A stretch of DNA of 64,000 nt from NCBI GenBank assembly GCA_001898385.1, contig MKTT01000050.1:62001-126000 (forward strand). The letters run 5' to 3'. The translations under genes were made by a program, and so were the position numbers. Of this stretch, positions 1 through 7,509 are shown in pieces; position 1 is the stretch's first letter; each line of letters starts with the position of its first letter. The notes below the pieces were generated by a model, which saw only the letters and a program-made list of their open reading frames with translations, was not told where the DNA came from and searched no databases. This DNA comes from Planctomycetales bacterium 71-10 (lineage in GTDB: Bacteria > Planctomycetota > Planctomycetia > Isosphaerales > Isosphaeraceae).

Positions 1-2
1 TC

Positions 3-1469
3 AACGGCTGGACCGCCTCGCGCGCGGGGGACCTGCCCCTCTCGTCGCCCACCAAGCGCGCGACCCTCAGCATCACCGTCTCCGAGCGCGGGACCGTCGA
101 GAGCTGCGTCACCGTCGACGGCATCTGCGAATTGGACGGCGCCCAGAACAAGATCAGCTACCTCATCCCCGAGGGGACCAAGGTCAAGAAGGGGGACGTC
201 GTCGCCAAGTTCGACGGCTCGGAGATCCAGAAGAACATCGCCCAGCAGGAGATCAAGCACAAGCAGGCCCTCACCCGGATCGAGACGACCCAGCAGGAGA
301 TGGAGATCGAGCGCAACAAGGGCGAGAGCGACCTCATCGCCGCCAAGGTCGAGCTGACCCTGGCCCGGCTCGACCTGGAGAAGTACGAGCAGGGCGACTA
401 CCCGGCCGAGATCACCAAGCAGGAGGGCGAGATGACCCTCAAGAAGACGAACATGCAGGCCGAGTCCGCCAAGCTGGAGCAGTACAAGGCCCTGATGAAG
501 AAGGGCTTCAAGACGTCGGAGGAGGTGCGGATCCAGGCGTCCAAGGTCGCCGCCGAGGAGCTGGACTACTCCAGCTCCGTGCAGCTCCTCGAGGTCAAGA
601 GGAAGTTCGAGCACCGTCGCAAGACCACCGAATATTCCTCCAAGGCCGACCAGGCCGCGAAGAAGGTGGACCAGGCCGCGGCCACCGCCAAGGCGCAGGT
701 GGCCAAGGCCGCCAGCGAGTACGAGGCCGCCAAGGCCACCTCGGGCATCGAGGAGCAGCAGCTCAAGACCTACCAGGCCCAGATGGAGAAGACCGTCATC
801 AAGGCCGAGCAGGACGGCATCGTCGCCTACAGCAACGAGCGCTACTGGGACCCCTCCAGCCAGGTCCGCGAGGGCGCGACCGTGTACTCGCGGCAGAAGA
901 TCTTCAGCCTGCCGGACATGACGCGGATGCAGGTGAAGGTCAACATCCACGAGTCGCTCATCAAGAAGATCAAGGCCGGCCAGAAGGCCGAGGTCCGCAT
1001 CGACGCCTTCCCGAACATCGTGTTCATTGGGACGGTGAAGTCGGTTTCGCAGCTCGCCGACTCCAGCTCCTCGTGGCGGACCGGCGGCGTGAAGGAGTAC
1101 ACCACGATCGTCGTCATCGACGACCTCGTCGGCCAGGACCTCAAGCCGGGCATGACGGCCGAGGCCCGCATCCTCGTCGGCGAGCTGAAGGACGTCCTCG
1201 TCGTCCCGATGCAGGCCGTCGCGGAGCACCGCGGCGACTTCTTCGCCTTCCTGATCGTCGGCGAGGACATACGCATGCAGAAGGTGAAGGTGGGCGACAA
1301 CAACGAGAAGCTCGTCCAGGTGCTCGAAGGGTTGAAGGAAGGCGACGTCGTGGCCCTCGACGCCCACGCCCGCGCCGCGGCCCACTTCAAGGCCGAGGAC
1401 GCCAAGGACGGCGGGGCGGACGAGAAGAAGCCCGAGACGACGCCGGCCCCCGAGACCAAGGGGCCGTGA
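3..1469 (+). CDS. HlyD/MacA-type efflux adaptor, 5' truncated
   Basis: This is a periplasmic adaptor subunit of a tripartite exporter and would link an inner-membrane ABC transporter to an outer-membrane channel. The reading frame is open to the left edge of the window, so the true start and any signal or membrane anchor lie outside it. The first lipoyl half-motif is visible around LIPEGTKVKKGDVVAKFD. A long Lys/Glu/Ala-rich coiled coil of roughly 200 residues follows, then the second lipoyl half (KAEQDGIVAY), a beta-barrel segment and a C-terminal membrane-proximal domain ending in a charged Asp/Lys/Glu/Pro tail. The MacB-like permease lies 260 bp downstream on the same strand, which supports a MacA role. 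An ATPase subunit is not in the window and may lie upstream. The TTG at 132 is an internal codon and not a start, because the homology continues upstream of it. Confidence 0.87.
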   Translation, partial: NGWTASRAGDLPLSSPTKRATLSITVSERGTVESCVTVDGICELDGAQNKISYLIPEGTKVKKGDVVAKFDGSEIQKNIAQQEIKHKQALTRIETTQQEMEIERNKGESDLIAAKVELTLARLDLEKYEQGDYPAEITKQEGEMTLKKTNMQAESAKLEQYKALMKKGFKTSEEVRIQASKVAAEELDYSSSVQLLEVKRKFEHRRKTTEYSSKADQAAKKVDQAAATAKAQVAKAASEYEAAKATSGIEEQQLKTYQAQMEKTVIKAEQDGIVAYSNERYWDPSSQVREGATVYSRQKIFSLPDMTRMQVKVNIHESLIKKIKAGQKAEVRIDAFPNIVFIGTVKSVSQLADSSSSWRTGGVKEYTTIVVIDDLVGQDLKPGMTAEARILVGELKDVLVVPMQAVAEHRGDFFAFLIVGEDIRMQKVKVGDNNEKLVQVLEGLKEGDVVALDAHARAAAHFKAEDAKDGGADEKKPETTPAPETKGP

Positions 1470-1505
1470 GGCGGCGTATTCAAGGGAAGGGCGTTTGCGA
1501 TCGTC

Positions 1506-1689
1506 GTCTTCCCCCCCGGCGGGGGAAGACAGACCCCGAAGGGGTCAGTTGAGGGGGACGCGAAGCACGGGTGCCGTCGGGCTCCGAAGGGCCGCCCATG
1601 CCGGCCGTCGCGAATCCCGAAGGCCGTCCGGCGCGTCGTCCCCCTCATCCGGCCCTCCGGGCCACCTTCCCCCGCCAGGGGGGAAGGAC
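1506..1689 (-). repeat. REPIN-like repeat family A, copy 1 (inverted relative to copies 2-4)
   Basis: This 184-bp element occupies most of the gap between the adaptor and the MacB-like gene. It starts and ends with CTTCCCCC/GGGGGAAG hairpins. Next to these are short hairpins, GACCCC-gaa-GGGGTC on the left and GGCCC-tcc-GGGCC on the right. The inner ends GAGGGGGA and TCCCCCTC can pair across a core of about 85 bp. Reverse complemented, it aligns along its whole length with copies at 36918, 56482 and 60918, including core words such as GTGCTTCGCG. Seen directly in the sequence; the REPIN name is by analogy with paired inverted REP elements. Confidence 0.85.
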
Positions 1690-1730
1690 GTCATGAGAGC
1701 CCCGAACCATCTTCCGGAACAGGCTCCGCG

Positions 1731-3014
1731 ATGCATCGCCTCTACAACGCGGTCAAGTCGGCCCTGCGGAACCTCACGCTGCACAAGCTGCGGGTCCTGC
1801 TGACGATCCTCGGCCTGATCTTCGGCGTCTCCTCGGTCATCGCCATGCTGGCCATCGCCGAGGGCGCCAGCGCCGAGGCCCAGCGCCAGATCGCCGAGCT
1901 GGGGGCGACCAACATCATCGCCCGCAGCTCCAAGCCGGTCGACGAGGTGAACCCCTCCAAGGCGAACGCCGAGAGCTTCATCTTCAAGTACGGGCTCACC
2001 TACCGCGACTTCGACCGGATCGTCGAGACGATCCCCACCGTGGTCGGCGCGACGGCCGTCCGCGAGTTCCCCCAGAGCCTCCGCCACTTCGACCGCGAGA
2101 TCGAGGGCCGGGTCGTCGGCGTCGGCGCCGGCTACTTCGCGCTCACGAACCAGAAGGCCGCGGAGGGCCGGTTCTTCGGCGACGCCGACCTCTTCTACAT
2201 CGCCAACGTCGTCGTCCTGGGGGCGGAGGTGGCCGAGCGCCTGTTCCCCTACGGCAACCCGGTGGGCAAGAGCATCCGGATCGGCGACCAGCACTATTAC
2301 CGCGTCGTCGGCGTGGCCGCGGACAAGTCCCCGGCCGCCGGCGCGGGGGGGACCGGCTCCGCGGGGCCCGAGTTCAACAAGTGCGTGTACATCCCCCTGA
2401 CCACCGACCGCGCCCGCTTCGGCGAGATCCTCATGAACGAGAAGCAGGGGAACTTCAGCGCCGAACGCCTGGAGCTGTCGCAGATCACGCTCACCGTCGG
2501 CTCGATGGACCAGGTGAAGGCGACGGCCGACGCCCTGTCGAGCATGCTGACGCAGTTCCACCCCAAGAAGGACTTCACGATCACCGTCCCGCTGGAGCTG
2601 CTGGAGAAGGCCCAGGCTACCAAGCGGATCTTCAACCTGGTGCTGGGGTCGATCGCCAGCATCTCGCTGCTCGTCGGCGGGATCGGGATCATGAACATCA
2701 TGCTGGCGACGGTGTCGGAGCGCACGCGCGAGATCGGCATCCGCCGCGCCCTGGGGGCCAAGCGCCGGGACATCATCGAGCAGTTCCTCATCGAGACGAC
2801 CGTGATGTCGGGCTCGGGGGGGCTGATCGGCGTCGCGCTGGGGCTGGCGGCCCCGCCGCTGGTGGCCCGGTTCTCGGGGATCCCGGTGGTCGTGAACCCG
2901 TGGTCGCCGATCGTCGCGTTCCTGATCGCCGTCCTCACCGGCGTCGTCTTCGGCGTCTATCCCGCCCGCCGCGCCGCCCGGCTCGACCCGGTCGAGGCCC
3001 TCCGCGCCGAGTGA
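1731..3014 (+). CDS. MacB-like ABC transporter permease (FtsX domain)
   Basis: Inner-membrane permease of a MacB-type ABC exporter, 427 residues. One transmembrane helix lies near residues 18-42. A large periplasmic MacB_PCD-like domain follows (about 45-290), then three C-terminal helices. The segment between the second and third helices carries the FtsX-family signature EIGIRRALGAKRRDI, and the protein ends with the typical YPARRAARLDPVEALRAE. There is no Walker A motif, so the ATPase is a separate protein, unlike fused E. coli MacB. The adaptor gene upstream completes part of the system. A family A repeat in the gap could affect read-through between the two genes. The ATG at 1731 lacks a strong Shine-Dalgarno sequence, but it sits directly before the conserved N-terminal helix. 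Confidence 0.92.
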   Translation: MHRLYNAVKSALRNLTLHKLRVLLTILGLIFGVSSVIAMLAIAEGASAEAQRQIAELGATNIIARSSKPVDEVNPSKANAESFIFKYGLTYRDFDRIVETIPTVVGATAVREFPQSLRHFDREIEGRVVGVGAGYFALTNQKAAEGRFFGDADLFYIANVVVLGAEVAERLFPYGNPVGKSIRIGDQHYYRVVGVAADKSPAAGAGGTGSAGPEFNKCVYIPLTTDRARFGEILMNEKQGNFSAERLELSQITLTVGSMDQVKATADALSSMLTQFHPKKDFTITVPLELLEKAQATKRIFNLVLGSIASISLLVGGIGIMNIMLATVSERTREIGIRRALGAKRRDIIEQFLIETTVMSGSGGLIGVALGLAAPPLVARFSGIPVVVNPWSPIVAFLIAVLTGVVFGVYPARRAARLDPVEALRAE

Positions 3015-3361
3015 CGGCCGACGTTCGCACGGCTGAGCAATCCGCTTCGCGGTCCCCGGGCCGCGATCGGCCCGCCGGGGCCGGACCGTCGGCCCCCGGC
3101 GGCTTCCCCCCGCCCGCCGGGCCCGGGGCGATCGAGGTCCCGGCCAGGGCCGGCCTTACGTCGCACGGTGGGCGAAGTCCGGCGACTTCCCGGGGCCTCC
3201 CCGGGCGAATGGCATGTCGATTGCGTTTTCATCCTCCCAACAGCCGGGACGGCCCGGGCCGCTTGGAGAAGCCGGCCGGACGCCTGGCCTTGAACGCGGG
3301 AATCGCGAGATCCGGGCCCCCCGCATCGAGGGCCGGGCCCATCAACCCGAGGGGATGAATC
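3015..3361. other. Intergenic region, 347 bp
   Basis: This stretch separates the MacB-like gene from the CsbD-like gene. It is very GC-rich. It holds a perfect 7-bp inverted repeat, CCCGGGG-cct-CCCCGGG, at 3189-3205, which could be a weak terminator stem for the transporter operon although no T-run follows. The 3' end supplies the GAGGGG ribosome binding site for the gene at 3362. I see no open frame with coding character. Confidence 0.5.
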
Positions 3362-3844
3362 ATGGCCGTCAACCTCCAGAACCTCCAGGGGCAGTGGAAT
3401 CAGCTCAAGGGCGAAGTCAAGAAGAAGTGGTCGCAGCTCACCGACGACGACCTCCGCTGGACGAACGGCAACGTCGATCAGCTCGTCGGCCGCATCCAGG
3501 AGCGCACCGGCGAGAAGCGCGAGCAGATCGAGAAGTACTTCGACTCGCTGCTGTCCGAGGGCTCGTCGGCCCTCTCGAACGCCGTCGAGACCGTCGGCCA
3601 CGCCGCCACCCAGGCGACGAACCGGCTCCGCGAGAGCTACGGCAAGCTCAGCGACCAGGCCGGCGAGAAGCTCGGGGCCGTGAGCGACATGGCCAGCGAG
3701 CAGTACGGCCACGCCCGCGAGATGGTCGTCCGCAACCCGGTCCAGTGGGTCGCCGCCGCGTTCGGCATCGGCTTCCTGGCCGGGATGATCGCCGGCTACA
3801 CCAGCAGCGCGGCGTCGCAGCAGCAGTCGCGTCGCTTCTTCTGA
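3362..3844 (+). CDS. CsbD-like / DUF883-like stress protein
   Basis: A 160-residue protein in two parts. Residues 1-60 match the CsbD pattern: a short helix with GQWNQLKGEVKKKW, then DDDLRWTNGNVDQLVGRIQERTG. Residues 65-140 are an Ala/Ser/Glu-rich amphipathic helix of the kind seen in DUF883/YqjD proteins. It ends in RNPVQW followed by a glycine-rich membrane helix (about 135-153) that would anchor the protein at the inner membrane. CsbD and YqjD-type proteins are associated with general stress and stationary phase; the exact role is unknown. The gene is preceded by a GAGGGG site and is followed 86 bp later by another small stress-type membrane protein, so the two are probably cotranscribed. 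Confidence 0.85.
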   Translation: MAVNLQNLQGQWNQLKGEVKKKWSQLTDDDLRWTNGNVDQLVGRIQERTGEKREQIEKYFDSLLSEGSSALSNAVETVGHAATQATNRLRESYGKLSDQAGEKLGAVSDMASEQYGHAREMVVRNPVQWVAAAFGIGFLAGMIAGYTSSAASQQQSRRFF

Positions 3845-3930
3845 TCGTGATCGGCCCGCCGACCGTCGTCGTCCGTGGCCCAGCGGGCCGCGGCGACGGG
3901 TCGTCGACCCCCATCCACGGAGACACCACG

Positions 3931-4107
3931 ATGTTGCGCCTGGCGATCCTGTTCGCGATCGTCTCGATGCTGGCCGCGGCGTTCGGCTTCTACGGCGTGA
4001 GCGACGCTTCCGCCGGGATCGCCAAGTTCTTCGCCCTGGTCTTCGCCGTCCTGTTCCTCGTCGTCCTGTTCCTCGGCCTGGCCGGGGCCCGCAAGGTGAC
4101 GACCTAG
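3931..4107 (+). CDS. DUF1328 small membrane protein
   Basis: A 58-residue hydrophobic protein with two predicted membrane helices (about residues 3-22 and 30-53) and a short basic tail ending GARKVTT. The pattern of an Ala/Phe-rich first helix, a SAGIAKFF turn and a Val/Leu-rich second helix is that of the DUF1328/YtjA family, which is often found near CsbD and other stress genes in GC-rich bacteria. No enzymatic role is known. The ATG at 3931 follows the purine-rich GGAGAC at 3919-3924. The gene ends 33 bp before a terminator, which closes a likely two-gene stress operon. Confidence 0.82.
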   Translation: MLRLAILFAIVSMLAAAFGFYGVSDASAGIAKFFALVFAVLFLVVLFLGLAGARKVTT

Positions 4108-4140
4108 ACGGCCCCGAGCGATCGCACGCGACCCATCGGG

Positions 4141-4176
4141 AAGGACGGCCCTGCTTGCAGGCGCCGTCCTTTTCGT
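4141..4176 (+). terminator. Rho-independent terminator after the stress operon
   Basis: The stem AAGGACGGC (4141-4149) pairs perfectly with GCCGTCCTT (4163-4171). The loop contains a smaller CTGC-tt-GCAG stem, and the sequence continues as TTTTCGTTTG. It sits between the convergent DUF1328 and trmB-like genes and is best oriented for the + strand. The AAGG on its far side gives a shorter T-run in the minus direction. Confidence 0.8.
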
Positions 4177-4201
4177 TTGCGCCCGGATCGATGAGCCCGG
4201 G

Positions 4202-4969
4202 TCAGTTCCCCTCGCGCTCCAGCCGATCCAGGTCGCACCACGGGCCTCGGCTGCGGAACGTCGGCTGCGGGAGGGTCTGGGCCAGTTCGAGGGCCGAGGC
4301 GGGGTCGATCTCGTCGCGACGCCGCGCGAGCCCGCGGAAGATCCGCAGGCCGCGTTGCAGCGCGATGATCTCGCGCCGGGAGCGGCCGGCGGGGCTGTCC
4401 GGCCAGGGCTCCGGGTGCTCCTCCAGCTTGAAGAAGTGGGGGAGGAGCTTCGTCATGTAGGCCCAGTAATCCGGGTTGTCGGTCTGGACGACGAACAGGC
4501 CGCCGGGGGCGAGGATGCGGTGGACGTCGGCCGCGAACCGGGGCGTGACCAGGCGCCGGCCCGCCTGGCGATGGTCGTGGTACGGCTGCGGGTGGTACAG
4601 GTGGACCTCGGCCGCCGCGCCGTCGGCGACGTACCGCGACGCGAACGTCTGCGCATCCTTGACCGCGAACCGCACGTTCGAAAGCCCGCGCTGATTCCCC
4701 CGGCGCGTGGCGTAGCGTATCACGACCGGTAGGACGTCGATCGCGAAGTGGTCGACCTCGGGCCTGGCGAGGGCGCTGAGGAGGGTGGATCGCCCGTTTC
4801 CGCAGCCCAAGTCCAGGACCAGCGGGGCCGACCGCCCGAAGATCGCGGCGAAGTCGAGCGGGCCCTCGTCCGGCAGCCGCTTCACCGCCGTCCGGACCCA
4901 TTGGTCCTCCGGGAGGATCCGGCCGGGGATCGGCACCCCGAATTCATATTCCACGTCGTCCGTCGGCAT
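4202..4969 (-). CDS. trmB: TrmB-like tRNA (guanine-N7)-methyltransferase, divergent
   Basis: A 255-residue class I SAM-dependent methyltransferase most like TrmB, which makes m7G46 in tRNA. The SAM loop LDLGCGNGR is at residues 52-60. The TrmB signature region around residue 126 reads HPQPYHDHRQAGRR where TrmB normally has PDPW followed by a His/Lys/Arg-rich stretch, so the conserved Asp and His are replaced here. The downstream TD (QTDNPDYW, about 162-169) and a C-terminal TFRSRG corresponding to the TKFEQRG region are recognisable. The gene is isolated and divergent from the secreted protein at 5203. It may be a lineage-specific TrmB or a paralogue with another RNA substrate. Confidence 0.72.
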   Translation of the reverse strand: MPTDDVEYEFGVPIPGRILPEDQWVRTAVKRLPDEGPLDFAAIFGRSAPLVLDLGCGNGRSTLLSALARPEVDHFAIDVLPVVIRYATRRGNQRGLSNVRFAVKDAQTFASRYVADGAAAEVHLYHPQPYHDHRQAGRRLVTPRFAADVHRILAPGGLFVVQTDNPDYWAYMTKLLPHFFKLEEHPEPWPDSPAGRSRREIIALQRGLRIFRGLARRRDEIDPASALELAQTLPQPTFRSRGPWCDLDRLEREGN

Positions 4970-5182
4970 GCATCACCCCTCTGCGGCGGCCCCAGGCCGC
5001 CGTGATCGGGCTATTCTACCGCGTCCGCGCGCCGGACGCCCGCCTCGCGGCGTCGACCCCGATCGATCCGACCCTGGCGCGGCGAGCCCGGGCGACGAAG
5101 CCGCGCGCGGTCGGGGCGATCGGGTGGACTTGAGGACAAACGTCACCTAGGCTTGAATGTCCGTCGGATCCACAAGCTTTCT

Positions 5183-5195
5183 CCTCATTATGAGG
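5183..5195 (+). promoter_or_regulatory. Palindrome covering the ribosome binding site of the 5203 gene
   Basis: CCTCAT-T-ATGAGG is a perfect 6-bp inverted repeat. Its right arm contains the GAGG that serves as the Shine-Dalgarno sequence, 7 nt before the ATG at 5203. If it forms in mRNA it would sequester the ribosome binding site; as DNA it could be an operator. Confidence 0.45.
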
Positions 5196-5202
5196 CTTCT
5201 AT

Positions 5203-6033
5203 ATGCGAAACCCGCGAGTCCTCAAATCCCGCCCGGCCGTCGAGGGCCTGGAAGGCCGCGCGCTCATGGCCGGCTTCGACCTTTCGCTGATCCGGGCGTT
5301 CGCCCGCCCGGCCCTGATCCGGAACGTCATCCCGGTCGGCGTGACGACCGACCCGTCGGCCGTCTCCGCGATCACGAGCGCCCTCGGCGGCGGCGTGGGG
5401 AGCGAGTGGGCGACGCTGATCCGCCGCCAGGTCCGCAACCCGCAATCGATCGTCGCGAGGTTCGCGACCGGGCAGACCTCGGCGTACTCCGCGACCGGGA
5501 TCACGTTCCGGACGCCGCACGAGCAATCCCAGTTCGTCGGCCGGCCTTACGACCAGCTCCTGCCGCTGGCGGCGGGCGGGGCCGTCTTCCGCGGCAACAT
5601 CGTCGAGTTCGCGACGATCCTCCGCGGCGAGTTCCGCAACCCGGACACGTCCTACTACGTCTTCGCCGTCGACCGCGGCGCGGGGGGCTCGCTGGGGCCG
5701 GTCTACGCCGCGCGGCCGGGGATCACGCCCGATGCGCTCGTGACCATCACCGTCGGCCCTTATGGATCGTCGGCCTCGGGCGAGGTCCGCGACCTGACGA
5801 ACGGGACGAGCCAGGCGATCGACGCCTCGAACATCATGATCCGCGGCGCGACGCTCCGCGTGTTCCTGAGCACGTCGCAACTGCCGTCGCGCGGGGCGGC
5901 GCTGAACCGCTACCGGTTCGCCCTGTGGACGCAGACCGCGCCGGGGACGGACGTCGCGAACGTCGCCAGCTTCGCGCCCGAAGCCTCCATGATCCCGCTG
6001 GCCGTGCTCAGGAACATCAACGTCCGCCGCTGA
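5203..6033 (+). CDS. Secreted planctomycete protein with VEGLEGR N-terminus
   Basis: A 276-residue protein of unknown function. Its N-terminus, residues 10-22 (RPAVEGLEGRALM), fits the pattern R-P-x-VE-x-LE-x-R-x-L that precedes many exported proteins of planctomycetes. I know this motif from the phylum and did not search for it here. No classical Sec signal, lipobox or Tat motif is visible. The rest is rich in Ser, Thr, Gly and Arg, with beta-type patterning and no catalytic motif that I recognise, so a surface or matrix protein is plausible. The start is set by GAGG at 5192-5195, which lies inside a palindrome. The gene stops 9 bp before the end of the convergent phosphatase-like gene. Confidence 0.7.
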   Translation: MRNPRVLKSRPAVEGLEGRALMAGFDLSLIRAFARPALIRNVIPVGVTTDPSAVSAITSALGGGVGSEWATLIRRQVRNPQSIVARFATGQTSAYSATGITFRTPHEQSQFVGRPYDQLLPLAAGGAVFRGNIVEFATILRGEFRNPDTSYYVFAVDRGAGGSLGPVYAARPGITPDALVTITVGPYGSSASGEVRDLTNGTSQAIDASNIMIRGATLRVFLSTSQLPSRGAALNRYRFALWTQTAPGTDVANVASFAPEASMIPLAVLRNINVRR

Positions 6034-6042
6034 CCGGCCGAT

Positions 6043-7509
6043 TCAGCCGATGTAGCCGAGGCCCCGGAGCCGGTCGCGGAGGAGTTCGTCGTCGTCCAGG
6101 TCGGTCGGGCCGGCCGCGGGGTCGGTCGGCTCGCGGCCTTCCAGGAAGTTCCGGCCGACGGCGTCGGGCAGGGGGGGGAGGCCGGCCAGTTCGAGGAGCG
6201 TCGGCGCGACGTCGAGCACGCGGACGCCCTCGATCTCGCCGAAGGCGGGGAGTTGCGAACTGGCCAGGATGAAGACGCCGTCCGGCGCGGGGTTGCAGTC
6301 GTCGGGCCCGACCTCGTCCGCGCCCAGGAACGGCGACGGATATCCGACGCCGCCGATCGCCCGCAGCGCCATCGCCCCGAAGTCGACGATCAGGTCGGGG
6401 GCCACGCCGCGGGCCTCGCGGTAGGCGTCCTCGGGCTTGATCGCCCGCACGCCCAGCGGCTCGCCGTCGGGGCCCGCGACGGCTTCGAGTCGGGCCTTCA
6501 GGTCGTCGCGGGCGGCCTCGTAGTCGGCCGGATCGATCATGCCTTCGGGCTCGCGGCCCTTCACGTTCAGGTAGACGCGGGCGGAATAGCCCCCCTCGGC
6601 CCAGGCCGTGGCGGCGGGCCAGTCGACGTCCAGCCTGGCGACCGTCGCGACGTGTTCGGGCCGCGACTTCAGCTTGAGGAAGCCCTCGCGCGCCAGCCAT
6701 TCGTTGATCGCGAAGCCCCCTTCGCACCGCCGGGCGCCATGGACGGAGGCGATCAGGACGATCGCGTCGTCGCCGGCGAGTTCGAGCGTCTTCGCGATCT
6801 CCCCGTCGAGTTGGAGGTAGTAGTCGCGGACGACGTCGGCGTGGGGGCCGTCGGGCTCGTGGCGAGGGTCGTCGGGGTCGAGGTGCCGCCAGTAGGCGTG
6901 CTGGATCCGGTCCAGGCCGACTTCCACGAACTGGGCGTAGTCCCAGGTCTCCTCGGCCATCAGCCGGCGGAGCGTTTCGAACTGCTTCCGGCTCATGTCC
7001 AGGATGCGATCGCGGAGGGCGGCGCGGTCGGCGGTGCGGTAGTCGGCCACGTCGGTCGGGTAGGGGCCCACAATCGCCTCGATCCGCGCCGCCAACTCGG
7101 GCGGGTGCGTGTAGGGGCCGAGGTCGTTCCCGGGCGTTAGGGGGCATCCGACGGACAACCCCTCGATCGGCCGCGGCGGGTAGCCGGGCGGCACGCCGAT
7201 CAGGATCGACCGCCCGTTCGCCTCGGCCACCCGGTCCCACATCGCCGGTGCCTGGATCGTCCGGGAGTCGACGCTCGCGAGGTTCGTATACGAGCGGTCG
7301 GCGCGGTTCCGGAGCCCGTACACGCCCAGCAGGCCGGGATCCTGACCGGTCGCCAGGCACATCCAGGAGGGGACGGGGCTCGGCGGAATTACTCCTTCCA
7401 GAAGGCCGTAGCAACCGACGTCCATCAGGCTGCGGAGGGTCGTCAGCCGCTCGTCCTGGAAGACGATCTCGGGGGCTGCGCCTTCCAGGCCGATCACCAG
7501 GATCTTCAT
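6043..7509 (-). CDS. Alkaline-phosphatase-superfamily protein with degenerate active site
   Basis: A 488-residue member of the type I phosphodiesterase/nucleotide pyrophosphatase group (PF01663-like), recognised by KILVIGLEG at the N-terminus, PSWMCLATGQDPG near residue 47 and DRIQHAYW near 200-207. Compared with the upstream paralogue at 7506-9368, several metal-site residues have changed: Asp to Glu9, the threonine nucleophile region to PVPSW, SDHGF to SVHGA (Asp to Val256) and GDHC to DDC near the C-terminus. The second-metal Asp200 and His204 are kept. It may be a low-activity enzyme or a pseudo-enzyme. The ATG at 7509 overlaps the paralogue's stop as ATGA, so the two are translationally coupled. 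A longer frame exists upstream but encodes unlikely Arg/Pro-rich sequence. Confidence 0.82.
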   Translation of the reverse strand: MKILVIGLEGAAPEIVFQDERLTTLRSLMDVGCYGLLEGVIPPSPVPSWMCLATGQDPGLLGVYGLRNRADRSYTNLASVDSRTIQAPAMWDRVAEANGRSILIGVPPGYPPRPIEGLSVGCPLTPGNDLGPYTHPPELAARIEAIVGPYPTDVADYRTADRAALRDRILDMSRKQFETLRRLMAEETWDYAQFVEVGLDRIQHAYWRHLDPDDPRHEPDGPHADVVRDYYLQLDGEIAKTLELAGDDAIVLIASVHGARRCEGGFAINEWLAREGFLKLKSRPEHVATVARLDVDWPAATAWAEGGYSARVYLNVKGREPEGMIDPADYEAARDDLKARLEAVAGPDGEPLGVRAIKPEDAYREARGVAPDLIVDFGAMALRAIGGVGYPSPFLGADEVGPDDCNPAPDGVFILASSQLPAFGEIEGVRVLDVAPTLLELAGLPPLPDAVGRNFLEGREPTDPAAGPTDLDDDELLRDRLRGLGYIG

